A stretch of 64,000 nt of DNA. Source: Akkermansia sp. RCC_12PD. GTDB taxonomy: Bacteria > Verrucomicrobiota > Verrucomicrobiia > Verrucomicrobiales > Akkermansiaceae. The DNA lies in NCBI RefSeq assembly GCF_036417355.1, contig NZ_CP143889.1, positions 2,604,001-2,668,000 on the forward strand, written 5' to 3'. How positions within the stretch are numbered: position 1 is the stretch's first letter; every line of letters begins with the position of its first letter. Below, in pieces: positions 26,884 to 35,168 of this stretch. The translations under genes and the position numbers were made by a program. Under the pieces are notes generated by a model. That model searched no databases and was not told the origin of the DNA. It saw only the letters and a program-made list of their open reading frames with translations.

Positions 26884-28194
26884 ATGAGTTCCGACATCAG
26901 ACTAGACGCCTTGCAGTACCACTCCCAGCCCCGTCCCGGAAAGATGGAGACGCTGCCCTGCAAGCCCTGCTTTTCACAACGGGATTTGACGCTTGCCTAT
27001 TCCCCGGGCGTTGCCGAACCCTGTCTCCGCATTAAGGAAGACCCTTCCCAGAGCGCCCTGTACACCGGCCGTTCGAACCTGGTGGGTGTCATTACCAACG
27101 GCACGGCCGTACTCGGCCTGGGCAACATAGGCCCGGACGCCGCCAAGCCGGTGATGGAAGGCAAGGGACTTTTATTCAAGGTATTCGCGGATATCGACGT
27201 TTTTGACATTGAGCTGAACATCAAGGAGCCTGAAAAACTCATCGAGGTCATCAAGACCATGGAACCTACCTTCGGCGCGATCAATCTGGAAGACATCAAG
27301 GCACCGGAATGCTTCATGGTGGAGGAACGCCTGCGCGAAGAAATGAACATTCCCGTGTTTCATGACGACCAGCACGGCACGGCCGTGATTTCCGGCGCGG
27401 CCCTGCTGAACGCCGCGGAATTGACGGGACGCAAGCTGGAAGACCTGAAAGTCGTCGTCGTCGGGGCCGGCGCCGCGGGCATTTCCTGCGCCAAATTCTA
27501 TATGACCCTGGGCGTGCGCCGCGAGCATATTTACATGTTCGACTCCAAGGGGCTGATCCATACGGGCCGCATTGACCTGCATGCCACGAAGGCGCAATTC
27601 TCCCAGTCGGAAGACTGCACGCTGGAAGAAGCCCTGACCGGGGCGGACGTCTTCCTGGGCCTCTCCACCAAGGGGCTTCTGACCCAGGACATGGTGAAGC
27701 TGATGGCCCCCTCCCCCATTATCTTCGCCTGTGCGAACCCGGACCCGGAAATCACCTACCAGGACGCCAAAAAGGCACGCCCGGACTGCATCATGGGCTC
27801 CGGCCGTTCCGACTGGCCCAACCAGGTGAACAACGTCTCCTGCTTCCCCTTCATTTTCCGCGCCGCGCTGGACGTGCGCGCCTCCGTCATCAACGAACAG
27901 ATGAAAATCGCCGCCGCGCGCGCCCTGGCGGACCTGGCGAAGGAACCCGTTCCCCAGGAAGTGGTGGACATGTACGGCGGAGAACCCCTCAGCTTCGGCA
28001 TCGACTACGTGATTCCCAAGCCCATTGATCCCCGCATCATCGAATGGGAATGCCCGGCCGTGGCGCAGGCAGCCATGATCTCCGGTGTGGCGCAGGCTCC
28101 CATCCGTGACATGGAAGCGTACAGAATGGAATTGAGCAAGCGCATTGCTGCCGTTAGGGAACGCGCCTCCGGCGTTGTGCGCAGTTATCTGTAA
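26884..28194 (+). CDS. Malic enzyme (oxaloacetate-decarboxylating malate dehydrogenase)
   Basis: NAD(P)-dependent malic enzyme of 436 residues, the short bacterial form without the phosphotransacetylase-like domain of MaeB. It converts malate to pyruvate and CO2. Landmarks are LTLAYSPGVAEPC, YTGRSNLVGVITNGTAVLGL with GNIGP, the catalytic lysine region EGKGLLFKVFADIDVFD, the metal-binding INLEDIKAPECF and FHDDQHGTAVISGAALLNA, and the Rossmann motif VVVGAGAAGISCAKF. It ends with a family-typical AEAYRMELSKR-like helix. ATG at 26884. Single gene with its own terminator. Cofactor preference (NAD or NADP) cannot be settled by eye. Confidence 0.93.
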   Translation: MSSDIRLDALQYHSQPRPGKMETLPCKPCFSQRDLTLAYSPGVAEPCLRIKEDPSQSALYTGRSNLVGVITNGTAVLGLGNIGPDAAKPVMEGKGLLFKVFADIDVFDIELNIKEPEKLIEVIKTMEPTFGAINLEDIKAPECFMVEERLREEMNIPVFHDDQHGTAVISGAALLNAAELTGRKLEDLKVVVVGAGAAGISCAKFYMTLGVRREHIYMFDSKGLIHTGRIDLHATKAQFSQSEDCTLEEALTGADVFLGLSTKGLLTQDMVKLMAPSPIIFACANPDPEITYQDAKKARPDCIMGSGRSDWPNQVNNVSCFPFIFRAALDVRASVINEQMKIAAARALADLAKEPVPQEVVDMYGGEPLSFGIDYVIPKPIDPRIIEWECPAVAQAAMISGVAQAPIRDMEAYRMELSKRIAAVRERASGVVRSYL

Positions 28195-28239
28195 GGCCGG
28201 AATGGCGCACCTTCGGGCTCTTGACGGTAAAATATCCCC

Positions 28240-28274
28240 AACCGGGAGGAACACCTGGTTCCTCCCGGTTTTTT
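28240..28274 (+). terminator. Rho-independent terminator of malic enzyme gene
   Basis: A perfect 13-base stem, AACCGGGAGGAAC and GTTCCTCCCGGTT, closes a five-base loop and is followed by TTTT. It sits 45 bases after the stop codon. Confidence 0.9.
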
Positions 28275-28405
28275 GACAGGCTTTCATTCTCTGTTCCTTC
28301 ATTCTCCCCTTACGGTACGGACCAGAAGGGAAAGGGGATAATTTTGGGCGCATATGAGGGAGGCGGGATTTTTTAAATGTCTTGAACAGGAGCGGATCAT
28401 GATGT

Positions 28406-29443
28406 ATGCGACATGAAAATGGATTTCTATGGAATTTTTCAGCATGGAATGATCTTTGCCGCATGTGCCACGGGGCCTATGCGAAGGCCCTTGTTCCGCC
28501 GGAAGCGATACCTGCGGAACATTTGCCCATGAAAAAGATGCTGGAGGGACCGGCCCCAGTGGGGAAAAAACTTCCTTCTTTCCGGGATGTCTGCGACCGT
28601 TATCTCGTATCGGGCCTTTTGTCCCGGGACCCGTGCATTCTGAAAACGGCGAGGTACGGCCTGGATATGGTGCCTGACGCCGCGTGGAAGGTGGAAGAGG
28701 AATGGAGATGGAAGGCCCTGAAAGTCTATCTGGACGGTTCCGTAGCGTGGGTTTCCTTTGACGGCAGGGGAACGCCGGAAGATGGGGAACTGGGATTCGG
28801 CCGGGTAAAGGTGAATCACGGTTTCATGACGGTCTCCATCCAGGAATATGAGAACTGGAAGACGGGAAAAACCAAGGTTCTTTCTGAAATGTCCTGCCTG
28901 TTTGACCCCTGCGGAGAATGGATGAGGGAAATGAGGCACCTCTCTTTCCCCAATGGGAGAGACTTTGTTGACTGGTCGCTTTCTCATCATCCGGACGGAC
29001 CGTTCAGGTTCAGGAATGACAACCGGGTTCTGGCGGGCAGTCCGAATTATACCCTGCATTCCTGGAAAGTGGAAAATGATCGGCTGCTCTGGTGGAAAAA
29101 TGAGGAAATTCCCGCCCCTGAAAAGGAAAACGAAACAAGGCGGACCCTGGACTGGCATGGAGACGTGGCTGACCCTGTTCTGGAAAATGCCGCCGTGTAC
29201 GCAGCCACCATGTATTTCCCGGGAGGGGAAAGCTCCCATCCTTCCCGCAAAATCATGGAAGACATGGAAAAAAAGGAAGTCAGGTGCCTTTATTACGACG
29301 CCTCCGGGCATGGAACGGCCCTGCTGGTGTACCGGAACGGGAATCTGGACAAAAAACAGTCCTGGTTCTTGCAGCCGCGCATGGATGCCCGGGCCGTGGC
29401 GGAAAAGGAAAAAAGGCGCGAAATGACGAAGAAAGGCGCCTGA
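28406..29443 (+). CDS. Hypothetical protein
   Basis: Protein of 345 residues that I do not recognise. It is rich in Trp and charged residues. Segments such as YLDGSVAWVSFDGRGTPEDG and FRNDNRVLAGSPNYTLHSW suggest beta-sheet repeats of the MORN/WG type, with a very basic end (AEKEKRREMTKKGA). From the ATG at 28406 there is no signal peptide. A second ATG six bases later, in another frame, begins MKMDFYGIFQHGMIFAAC, which resembles a lipoprotein signal but runs into a stop after about 38 codons. The true start could therefore be elsewhere, or a one-base error or mutation may have split a lipoprotein leader from this body. Convergent with menD. Confidence 0.6.
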   Translation: MRHENGFLWNFSAWNDLCRMCHGAYAKALVPPEAIPAEHLPMKKMLEGPAPVGKKLPSFRDVCDRYLVSGLLSRDPCILKTARYGLDMVPDAAWKVEEEWRWKALKVYLDGSVAWVSFDGRGTPEDGELGFGRVKVNHGFMTVSIQEYENWKTGKTKVLSEMSCLFDPCGEWMREMRHLSFPNGRDFVDWSLSHHPDGPFRFRNDNRVLAGSPNYTLHSWKVENDRLLWWKNEEIPAPEKENETRRTLDWHGDVADPVLENAAVYAATMYFPGGESSHPSRKIMEDMEKKEVRCLYYDASGHGTALLVYRNGNLDKKQSWFLQPRMDARAVAEKEKRREMTKKGA

Positions 29444-29526
29444 TAAGGTATCTTACCGTTTTTCTCCGTATGCGGAAAGACAGAAAACGGGCGGTTCCTC
29501 TTCACCGGAAGCCGGAGCCCGGTTCA

Positions 29527-31122
29527 TTAACCCTGGGCCAGGGCGTTCCGTACCTGTTCCGTCTGCGACGGGTCTGGAATAAGCTCCACAAGGATGGCAA
29601 CGTTTTTTTCAAGCGCCTCAAGCTGGTCGAATTCATCCGCCGTGCGGATGCACACGTAGCACATGCCCCACTGTTCCGCAATGGCCTTGAAGGAATGGTC
29701 GTGCGGCTGGATGAGCAATTTTCCCAGGGCTTCCGGGTGTTTGTCCCCTCCGGGAAGGGAGCGGAAAATGCCGCCGCCTCCGTTGTTGATGACGCCCAGG
29801 ACACGAGTTCCGGGATCCAGTTGCGGGAGCATGGCCAGCGCATTGGAATCATACAGGGTGGTCAGGTCCCCTAGAAGAGCCCAGGCGCGGGCGCACCGGG
29901 CGGAAGCGCCCAGGAATGTGGAAATCTGGCCGTCAATGCCGTTGGCTCCCCGGTTGGCGCGTACGTTTTCCGTAGGTACCGCCGTCTGGGCGAAGCTGTT
30001 CCAGTAGCGTACGGGCATGGAATTGCCCAGGTAAATGCAGTCGCCGTCCGCGGCAAAGCAGGAAAAGGCGCGCACCATGGCCTGTTCGCTGTCCGGGCAG
30101 GTGATGAGCAGCTCCTCCATTTGAGCCTTGTGGCGCTTGTTCATGGCGCGCAGGCCGTTGACGTCGCCGACGGAATCCACATCCCCCAGGGCGCGCAGGA
30201 CGGCGTCCAGATCCCCCGTCACCACGGAGGAAGGCCGCGCCAGTCCGGAAAAGCCGGTGCGGGTGATGGAAAACACCTCCGTGGAGGGAATATCCTCCAG
30301 GTCCCGCCAGAAGCGGGCCACGGGAACGTCCCCTACTCTCAGCAGAACGGCGGGCGGATTCTGTTTCAGCAACCGGTCCGCATCCGTCAGGGCCAGATGC
30401 TCCAGTTCCTCCCGGAGCCCGGAGGTGGCGTCCGCCACAACGGGAGCTTTTAATTCATTGGCCAGCCACAGGGCGGGGGCCTGTTCCGTGGGGTCCAGGC
30501 CGCCGATCATCAGAACAAGGCCGCGGCGCGCCTTGAAGCGCAGGGCCTGGGCCAGATCGGACAGGGAACCGCGGAACTCGTTCTCTTCCGGCGGTTCCGC
30601 CGGGTAAAGGTCGCAATGGCCCGGATTCCACGCGGGGTCCGGGTCCGGCAGGCAGACGTTGATATGGAGGGGGGACGCGTAATCCCAGTCTTCCAGGATA
30701 TCTTCCGGCAGTTCGTCCGACGTCTGAAGATCAATCGTGGGAGCGTAAATGCCGAACATGTCCGCCTGCTCGATAGCCTGCGGGGCGGCGGAACCGCGGT
30801 AGTCCGCCGGACGGTCCGCCGTGAGCAGGAGCAGGGGCCTGCGCTGGTAGTACGCTTCCACCACGGCAGGGAGCAATTCCGCCGCAGCCGTGCCGGACGT
30901 GGTCACCACGGCTGCGGGCAGCCCCATGTCCTGAATGCGCCCCAGCGCGAAAAACGCGGCGGAACGTTCGTCAAAATGGGTCCATTTCACCAAATCCTCC
31001 GCGGCGGCCAGCACCTGCAGCAGCGCCATGTTGCGCGCGCCGGGGCAGACCACCCATTCACAAATGCCGCCCAGGCAGCACTGGGCCAGCAGGGACTTGA
31101 CGAAGGACGTGGAGGCGTTCAC
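29527..31122 (-). CDS. menD: 2-succinyl-5-enolpyruvyl-6-hydroxy-3-cyclohexene-1-carboxylate synthase
   Basis: ThDP-dependent enzyme of 531 residues joining isochorismate and 2-oxoglutarate in menaquinone synthesis. The N-terminal domain has ICEWVVCPGARNMALLQ and HFDERSAAFFALG. The middle has LLLTADRPADYRGSAAPQAI. The ThDP-binding region (about 416-450) has ALLGDLTTLYDSNAL and GVINNGGGGIFRSLPGG. The start is taken as GTG at 31122, five bases after the metG stop codon, giving the normal N-terminus NASTSFVKSLLAQ. Any earlier start would lie inside metG. Such close spacing suggests translational coupling to metG. Menaquinone would serve the hydrogenase encoded upstream in this window. Confidence 0.9.
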   Translation of the reverse strand: MNASTSFVKSLLAQCCLGGICEWVVCPGARNMALLQVLAAAEDLVKWTHFDERSAAFFALGRIQDMGLPAAVVTTSGTAAAELLPAVVEAYYQRRPLLLLTADRPADYRGSAAPQAIEQADMFGIYAPTIDLQTSDELPEDILEDWDYASPLHINVCLPDPDPAWNPGHCDLYPAEPPEENEFRGSLSDLAQALRFKARRGLVLMIGGLDPTEQAPALWLANELKAPVVADATSGLREELEHLALTDADRLLKQNPPAVLLRVGDVPVARFWRDLEDIPSTEVFSITRTGFSGLARPSSVVTGDLDAVLRALGDVDSVGDVNGLRAMNKRHKAQMEELLITCPDSEQAMVRAFSCFAADGDCIYLGNSMPVRYWNSFAQTAVPTENVRANRGANGIDGQISTFLGASARCARAWALLGDLTTLYDSNALAMLPQLDPGTRVLGVINNGGGGIFRSLPGGDKHPEALGKLLIQPHDHSFKAIAEQWGMCYVCIRTADEFDQLEALEKNVAILVELIPDPSQTEQVRNALAQG

Positions 31123-31127
31123 GGGAG

Positions 31128-32741
31128 CTAGCCTTGTTTTTTGGCCGCCTTGGCCGCTTTTTCCGCCAGCTTGGCCTTCTCCTCTTCGGAAAGGATGCGC
31201 GGGAAAACGGGAGCGGGATCGTTGATGCGGTGGCCTGCGGGAAGAACCCCCCAGGCGAGCACGGATGGCGTCAGTCCCTGGAACAGGGAATCCGCGTTCA
31301 GTTGCTCCAGAATGCGGGAAGAGGCGCCGGGAAGCACGCAGCCGATGAGATAGCCCGTCTGGGCGCAGCATTCCAGCAGGTGGCGCAGCACGCAGCCCAG
31401 CCGCGGAGCGCTGGCCTCGTCCTTGGCGAGTTGCCAGGGCTGCTGCTGTTCAATATAGGCGTTGCAGGCGGAAACCTGCGCGTTCAGGGCCGCCAGCGCG
31501 TCGGAGACCATGTTCTCGTCCATGAATCTGGAAAACTGGACCACCGCCTGGTCCATGGTCGCGCGCAGGGCCTTGGAAGCGTCATCGTCATATTCACCGG
31601 GTGCGGGAAGGACGGACTCACAATAACGGCGGGTCATGTTGATGGAGCGGTTGCACAGGTTGCCCAGGTCGTTGGCCAGCTCCGTATTGTACAGCATGAC
31701 CAGGCGGTCCGCGTCAAAATTGGCGTCCTTTCCGGTGGTGATGTCGCGCACCAGGTAATAGCGCACGGGCTCGGGGCCGAATTCCTCCACCAGCAGGTTG
31801 GGGTCCACCACGTTGCCAATGGATTTGGACATCTTCTCCCCATTAATGTTCCACCAGCCGTGCACGAGCAGGGTGGGCATTTCCTCGTCGGAAAAGCCCA
31901 TGGCGTGCAGCATGGCGGGCCAGTACACGCCGTGGGCGGGCACCAGGATATCCTTGCCGATCACCTCGCAATCGGCGGGCCAGAGTCTGGAAAATTCCGG
32001 CAGTCCGCTTCCCGGTTCCGCCAGATAGCCGGCGAAGGAAACGTAATTGATCAGGGCGTCAAACCAGACGTAGGTGACGAAATCCGGGTCAAAAGGCAAT
32101 TCAATGCCCCAGGAAAGGCGTTCCTTGGGGCGGGAAATGCAGAGGTCCGCGTCGAAGGAGCGTTCGATCGCGTTGAGCACCTCCGCCTTGCGGAAGGCGG
32201 GAAGGACGAAGGAACCGCTCTTTTCCACAAACTGCTTCATCCATTCCGCCTGGTCGGCCAGGCGGAAATACCAGTTTTCTTCCTCCAGTTCCACCACTTC
32301 CCCCCATTCCGGGCCGAAATTGCCGTCTTCATCCCGTTCCTTGTCCGTAAGGAACTGTTCCTGCCGGACGGAATAAAAGCCCCTGTAGGATTTTTTGTAA
32401 AGCTGGCCCTTGTCCTTCAGGCTGGTGAGGATCTTCTGCACGCACGCCTTGTGGCGCGGGTCCGTGGTGGCGGCCCAGCCGTCGTAGCTGATGCCCAGCC
32501 GTTCCCAGAGCGCCAGGAACCTGGCCGTGATGTTGTCCACATGTTCCTGCGGAGTAATGCCCAGTTTCTCCGCCGTCTGCTGTACTTTCTGGCCGTGCTG
32601 GTCCACCCCGGTCAGAAAATAGACTTCCTCCCCCTTCATCCGGTGCCAGCGCGCAAGAACGTCCGCAAGGACTTTTTCATAAGCGTGCCCGATGTGGGGC
32701 GGTCCGTTGGTGTAATCAATGGCCGTGGTGATATAATACAT
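31128..32741 (-). CDS. metG: Methionyl-tRNA synthetase
   Basis: Class I aminoacyl-tRNA synthetase of 537 residues charging tRNA-Met. It has HIGH at 16-19 in GPPHIGHAYEKVLAD and KMSKS at 303-307 in KMSKSIGNVVDPN. DGWAATTDPRHK replaces part of the zinc-knuckle domain. No CxxC pair is present, so it belongs to the zinc-free short type and lacks the C-terminal tRNA-binding domain. The chain ends in a Lys/Ala-rich tail (KAKLAEKAAKAAKKQG). The ATG at 32741 gives the canonical MYYITTAIDYTNG start; the frame upstream of it is not conserved in character. menD follows after five bases. Confidence 0.94.
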   Translation of the reverse strand: MYYITTAIDYTNGPPHIGHAYEKVLADVLARWHRMKGEEVYFLTGVDQHGQKVQQTAEKLGITPQEHVDNITARFLALWERLGISYDGWAATTDPRHKACVQKILTSLKDKGQLYKKSYRGFYSVRQEQFLTDKERDEDGNFGPEWGEVVELEEENWYFRLADQAEWMKQFVEKSGSFVLPAFRKAEVLNAIERSFDADLCISRPKERLSWGIELPFDPDFVTYVWFDALINYVSFAGYLAEPGSGLPEFSRLWPADCEVIGKDILVPAHGVYWPAMLHAMGFSDEEMPTLLVHGWWNINGEKMSKSIGNVVDPNLLVEEFGPEPVRYYLVRDITTGKDANFDADRLVMLYNTELANDLGNLCNRSINMTRRYCESVLPAPGEYDDDASKALRATMDQAVVQFSRFMDENMVSDALAALNAQVSACNAYIEQQQPWQLAKDEASAPRLGCVLRHLLECCAQTGYLIGCVLPGASSRILEQLNADSLFQGLTPSVLAWGVLPAGHRINDPAPVFPRILSEEEKAKLAEKAAKAAKKQG

Positions 32742-32806
32742 GCGGCAAAAGATACCCCTTTCCGTCCATTTTGCAAGCAAAGTCATTTTCTACGCGGCGC
32801 GTACAA

Positions 32807-33817
32807 TTATGCCGCAGGGCTTTCTTTGACAGGAGTTTGATTTTCGTTTTCATCAAATTCTTCAGAAGACAGGATGGACTTTATGGAATCAAGAGTCCCG
32901 TTTTCCTTAATACACATGTAATATAGTGCGTAAAGCCTTTCTACATAAATCCATCTGTTGCGCAGGTACATTTTATAGGACATGTAGGCAATGGCTGCGT
33001 AAATGAGAGCGACAAACAAGGGATTCTCATACCAGAATGTTGTATTTAAATTTAAGCATGCCGGATCAAGACAATGCACCATAGCTATAATAAATACCAG
33101 AATTCCTGCAAGCATCATGCTGGCAAACATTTTTTCTTTAGCCTGGGAGGATTTTAGTTCGGAAGCAAAGCTGGTGTTGTGTTGGATGATAGTTTGTTTG
33201 ATATGTTGGTAATAATTCTGTAAAAGCCTGCGTGTCAGATTATTATTTTCATTTTTTGCTGTGCCGGCAGATATATCTGCAGTCAATTGTTTCATGATGT
33301 TGAACAGGTATTTTTTATTTTTCATCCCGGTACTTTCTTTTTGGAACATTATTTTTTCTCCGTATTCTTCCAATAAAATTGATGCAAAAATAAATTTCAA
33401 TCTTGTCAAAGATATAATTTTGTTTTTCCGATTGATCATATAATTGCGAGCAAAAAGAACGTGTTTAGTTCCTTCTACATGGTCAGAGCAGATAAGAACA
33501 TTATAATAGGGACGATCAGTTAGATCAATGATCCAAGCAGGTTTGTTTTTCAGGAGATTGGTATGTCTGAGAGAATAGCGTATCCATTCCGATAGACCAG
33601 AAAGAACTTCTCCAATAACATAAGCCAAAATAATGAGGACAATTAATGAAGCAAAACTAAGGTTATTCGCGATTTGTGTATATTCTGTCGAGAAAATTTT
33701 TCCATTTATCCCCCAAACGCATCCTGTAATAAATACGGTTCCCGGAACAATGAATCCAATCAGTTGAAAACGGTCGGGATATGGAATAGAGCGTTCCAAA
33801 GTAGAATTATCTGTCAT
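32807..33817 (-). CDS. Unknown membrane protein 1 of an AT-rich pair
   Basis: Protein of 336 residues with hydrophobic helices near 20-37 (FQLIGFIVPGTVFITGCVWG), 52-72 (LSFASLIVLIILAYVIGEVL), about 232-250 (MFASMMLAGILVFIIAMVH) and 265-285 (PLFVALIYAAIAYMSYKMYL). The charged segment between the pairs, about 150 residues, is probably cytoplasmic. It starts with MTDNSTLERSIPYPDRFQL and has no signal peptide. No family is recognised. Codon use is strongly A/T-ending, unlike metG on one side and malY on the other, which suggests acquisition. The next gene, 33860-34696, is similar in composition and architecture and lies 42 bases upstream, so the two probably act together. Confidence 0.7.
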   Translation of the reverse strand: MTDNSTLERSIPYPDRFQLIGFIVPGTVFITGCVWGINGKIFSTEYTQIANNLSFASLIVLIILAYVIGEVLSGLSEWIRYSLRHTNLLKNKPAWIIDLTDRPYYNVLICSDHVEGTKHVLFARNYMINRKNKIISLTRLKFIFASILLEEYGEKIMFQKESTGMKNKKYLFNIMKQLTADISAGTAKNENNNLTRRLLQNYYQHIKQTIIQHNTSFASELKSSQAKEKMFASMMLAGILVFIIAMVHCLDPACLNLNTTFWYENPLFVALIYAAIAYMSYKMYLRNRWIYVERLYALYYMCIKENGTLDSIKSILSSEEFDENENQTPVKESPAA

Positions 33818-33859
33818 AGAAATGAGATAATAGGTGGTGAAAAGAGATGCTGGTAATTA

Positions 33860-34696
33860 TTATAATTTTAAAAACCATGGTTTTGTTTGAGGTTTTTTCA
33901 AAAATAGTGAATAAGTCGCTATGTTGATTTTTCTATTTTGTCGTGCATACCCTATGCCGCCGACAAAGAGTAACATTGCAAAGAGAGGATATATAAAAGT
34001 AAAGGGGAGTGTTGGATTATAGGTTTCATCTGATAATACAAACTGCTCTTTATGAATATGATATAGGAATATTGAAAATAAAAATATGAATGAACAAATC
34101 ATTATTTTTCTATAAAATATACGGTTTTTATCAAGAAAATATAAATATTCTTTATAAGATTTGCTTTCCATTTTTAGTTTTTCTTTCTCTTTTTTAAAGG
34201 CGATTATAAATTCTGATTTCAGGCATATACATTGGTGGAATCCTAAATATTTAAAAATATTTTCACTGTCTTTAAGAGTCATAAGCTCGGAATGATTTGG
34301 CTCTATAATAGGATGATCATGAATGGAATGATGCCTTACATTTGTAAGAATACTCTTTAAATCCTCTTCTTTTTTTTGTTGTGTGAGAATAGTAAGGGGC
34401 CTTGTAATTTGAAGGAATGATGGCTCTGTAAGTTGGACATAATGCAAGAAATAATAACAGAATGCATCCACCAGACATATCAGCACTAGGATGATGCAGA
34501 TACATAAAAAATAGGGCAATATTTCATGCAGGTAGACTGGAAAGATATTTTTTAAAGTTCCTATCTTGTCAGCTACTATCTGATGCAAATTGTTCTTTAG
34601 GGCTGTGGGAATGGAGAAGAAGATGAGCATTGCATAGAAAAATGAAAGAATATAATTACCTAATAATTGGATAATATTTATAAAGGAAGAAATCAT
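33860..34696 (-). CDS. Unknown membrane protein 2 of an AT-rich pair
   Basis: Protein of 278 residues with helices near 5-30 (QLLGNYILSFFYAMLIFF), 58-82 (ILPYFLCICIILVLICLVDA), about 195-215 (IMICSFIFLFSIFLYHI) and 232-250 (PFTFIYPLFAMLLFVGGIG). The central soluble part, about 105 residues, is Lys/Glu/His-rich (KKEEDLKSILTNVRHHSIHD). The two-plus-two helix layout with a central soluble domain is the same as in its neighbour, although I see no clear sequence identity. It is the first gene of the pair and is preceded by about 400 bases of AT-rich non-coding DNA. No family is recognised. A two-component membrane complex is an inference from architecture only. Confidence 0.68.
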   Translation of the reverse strand: MISSFINIIQLLGNYILSFFYAMLIFFSIPTALKNNLHQIVADKIGTLKNIFPVYLHEILPYFLCICIILVLICLVDAFCYYFLHYVQLTEPSFLQITRPLTILTQQKKEEDLKSILTNVRHHSIHDHPIIEPNHSELMTLKDSENIFKYLGFHQCICLKSEFIIAFKKEKEKLKMESKSYKEYLYFLDKNRIFYRKIMICSFIFLFSIFLYHIHKEQFVLSDETYNPTLPFTFIYPLFAMLLFVGGIGYARQNRKINIATYSLFLKKPQTKPWFLKL

Positions 34697-35108
34697 TTGT
34701 AATAAAATAATTATTTTGTTTTTATAAAATTTTTAATATGGAATAAATTTAGTGAAATAATAATATATTTTTATTTATTTGTCAATATATGTTAGAAAAT
34801 ATTGTTTTTTGAATTTATTATAATTATTTTTAAATTGATTGAAATTTGAACGGATTGCATGGACTTCCAGTATTGTGCACTGTCCCATTGTTCTACTAAT
34901 GAAAAAGTGTAATGATAATTTTGGGACCTATCTACTTGATTAACCATATGATGAGAAATCCTTGTAACAACAAGGCTATTCGAGGCCAAGGCGCGATTCC
35001 TGCCGGTTACCTTTCCATGCACCGGATTTGTGTAAAAGGGAAAGGCCGTTTGCTGAACGGTTAATCAGCTATATAGGCCCCATAATTTTCTTCCTTCAGA
35101 TCAATTAA
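34697..35108. other. AT-rich spacer without a supported gene
   Basis: The first 150 bases are almost entirely A and T and probably hold the promoter of the AT-rich gene pair, but so many TATAAT-like strings occur that none can be singled out. Bases 34860-35040 are less AT-rich. They contain a GTG-initiated 76-codon minus-strand frame without coding character. No tRNA, repeat array or attachment-site duplication is visible by eye. Confidence 0.5.
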
Positions 35109-35136
35109 AAACCGTTCTCTGATTTGAGAACGGTTT
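35107..35136 (-). terminator. Rho-independent terminator of the malY-like gene
   Basis: Read on the minus strand, AAACCGTTCTC and GAGAACGGTTT form an 11-base perfect stem around a six-base loop, and the sequence continues with two more T and then AATTGA. It lies 33 bases after the stop of the aminotransferase gene at 35169. The stem also ends in A/T runs on the other strand, so it could work in both directions. Confidence 0.78.
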
Positions 35137-35168
35137 AAGAGATGGAAGGTATCTATTTTATTTCCCAT

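Noticed and set aside
34792-35022. Minus-strand frame of 76 codons in the AT-rich spacer
   Set aside because: Starts only with GTG, no ribosome binding site, composition changes abruptly from mixed to Ile/Asn-only; no support as a gene.
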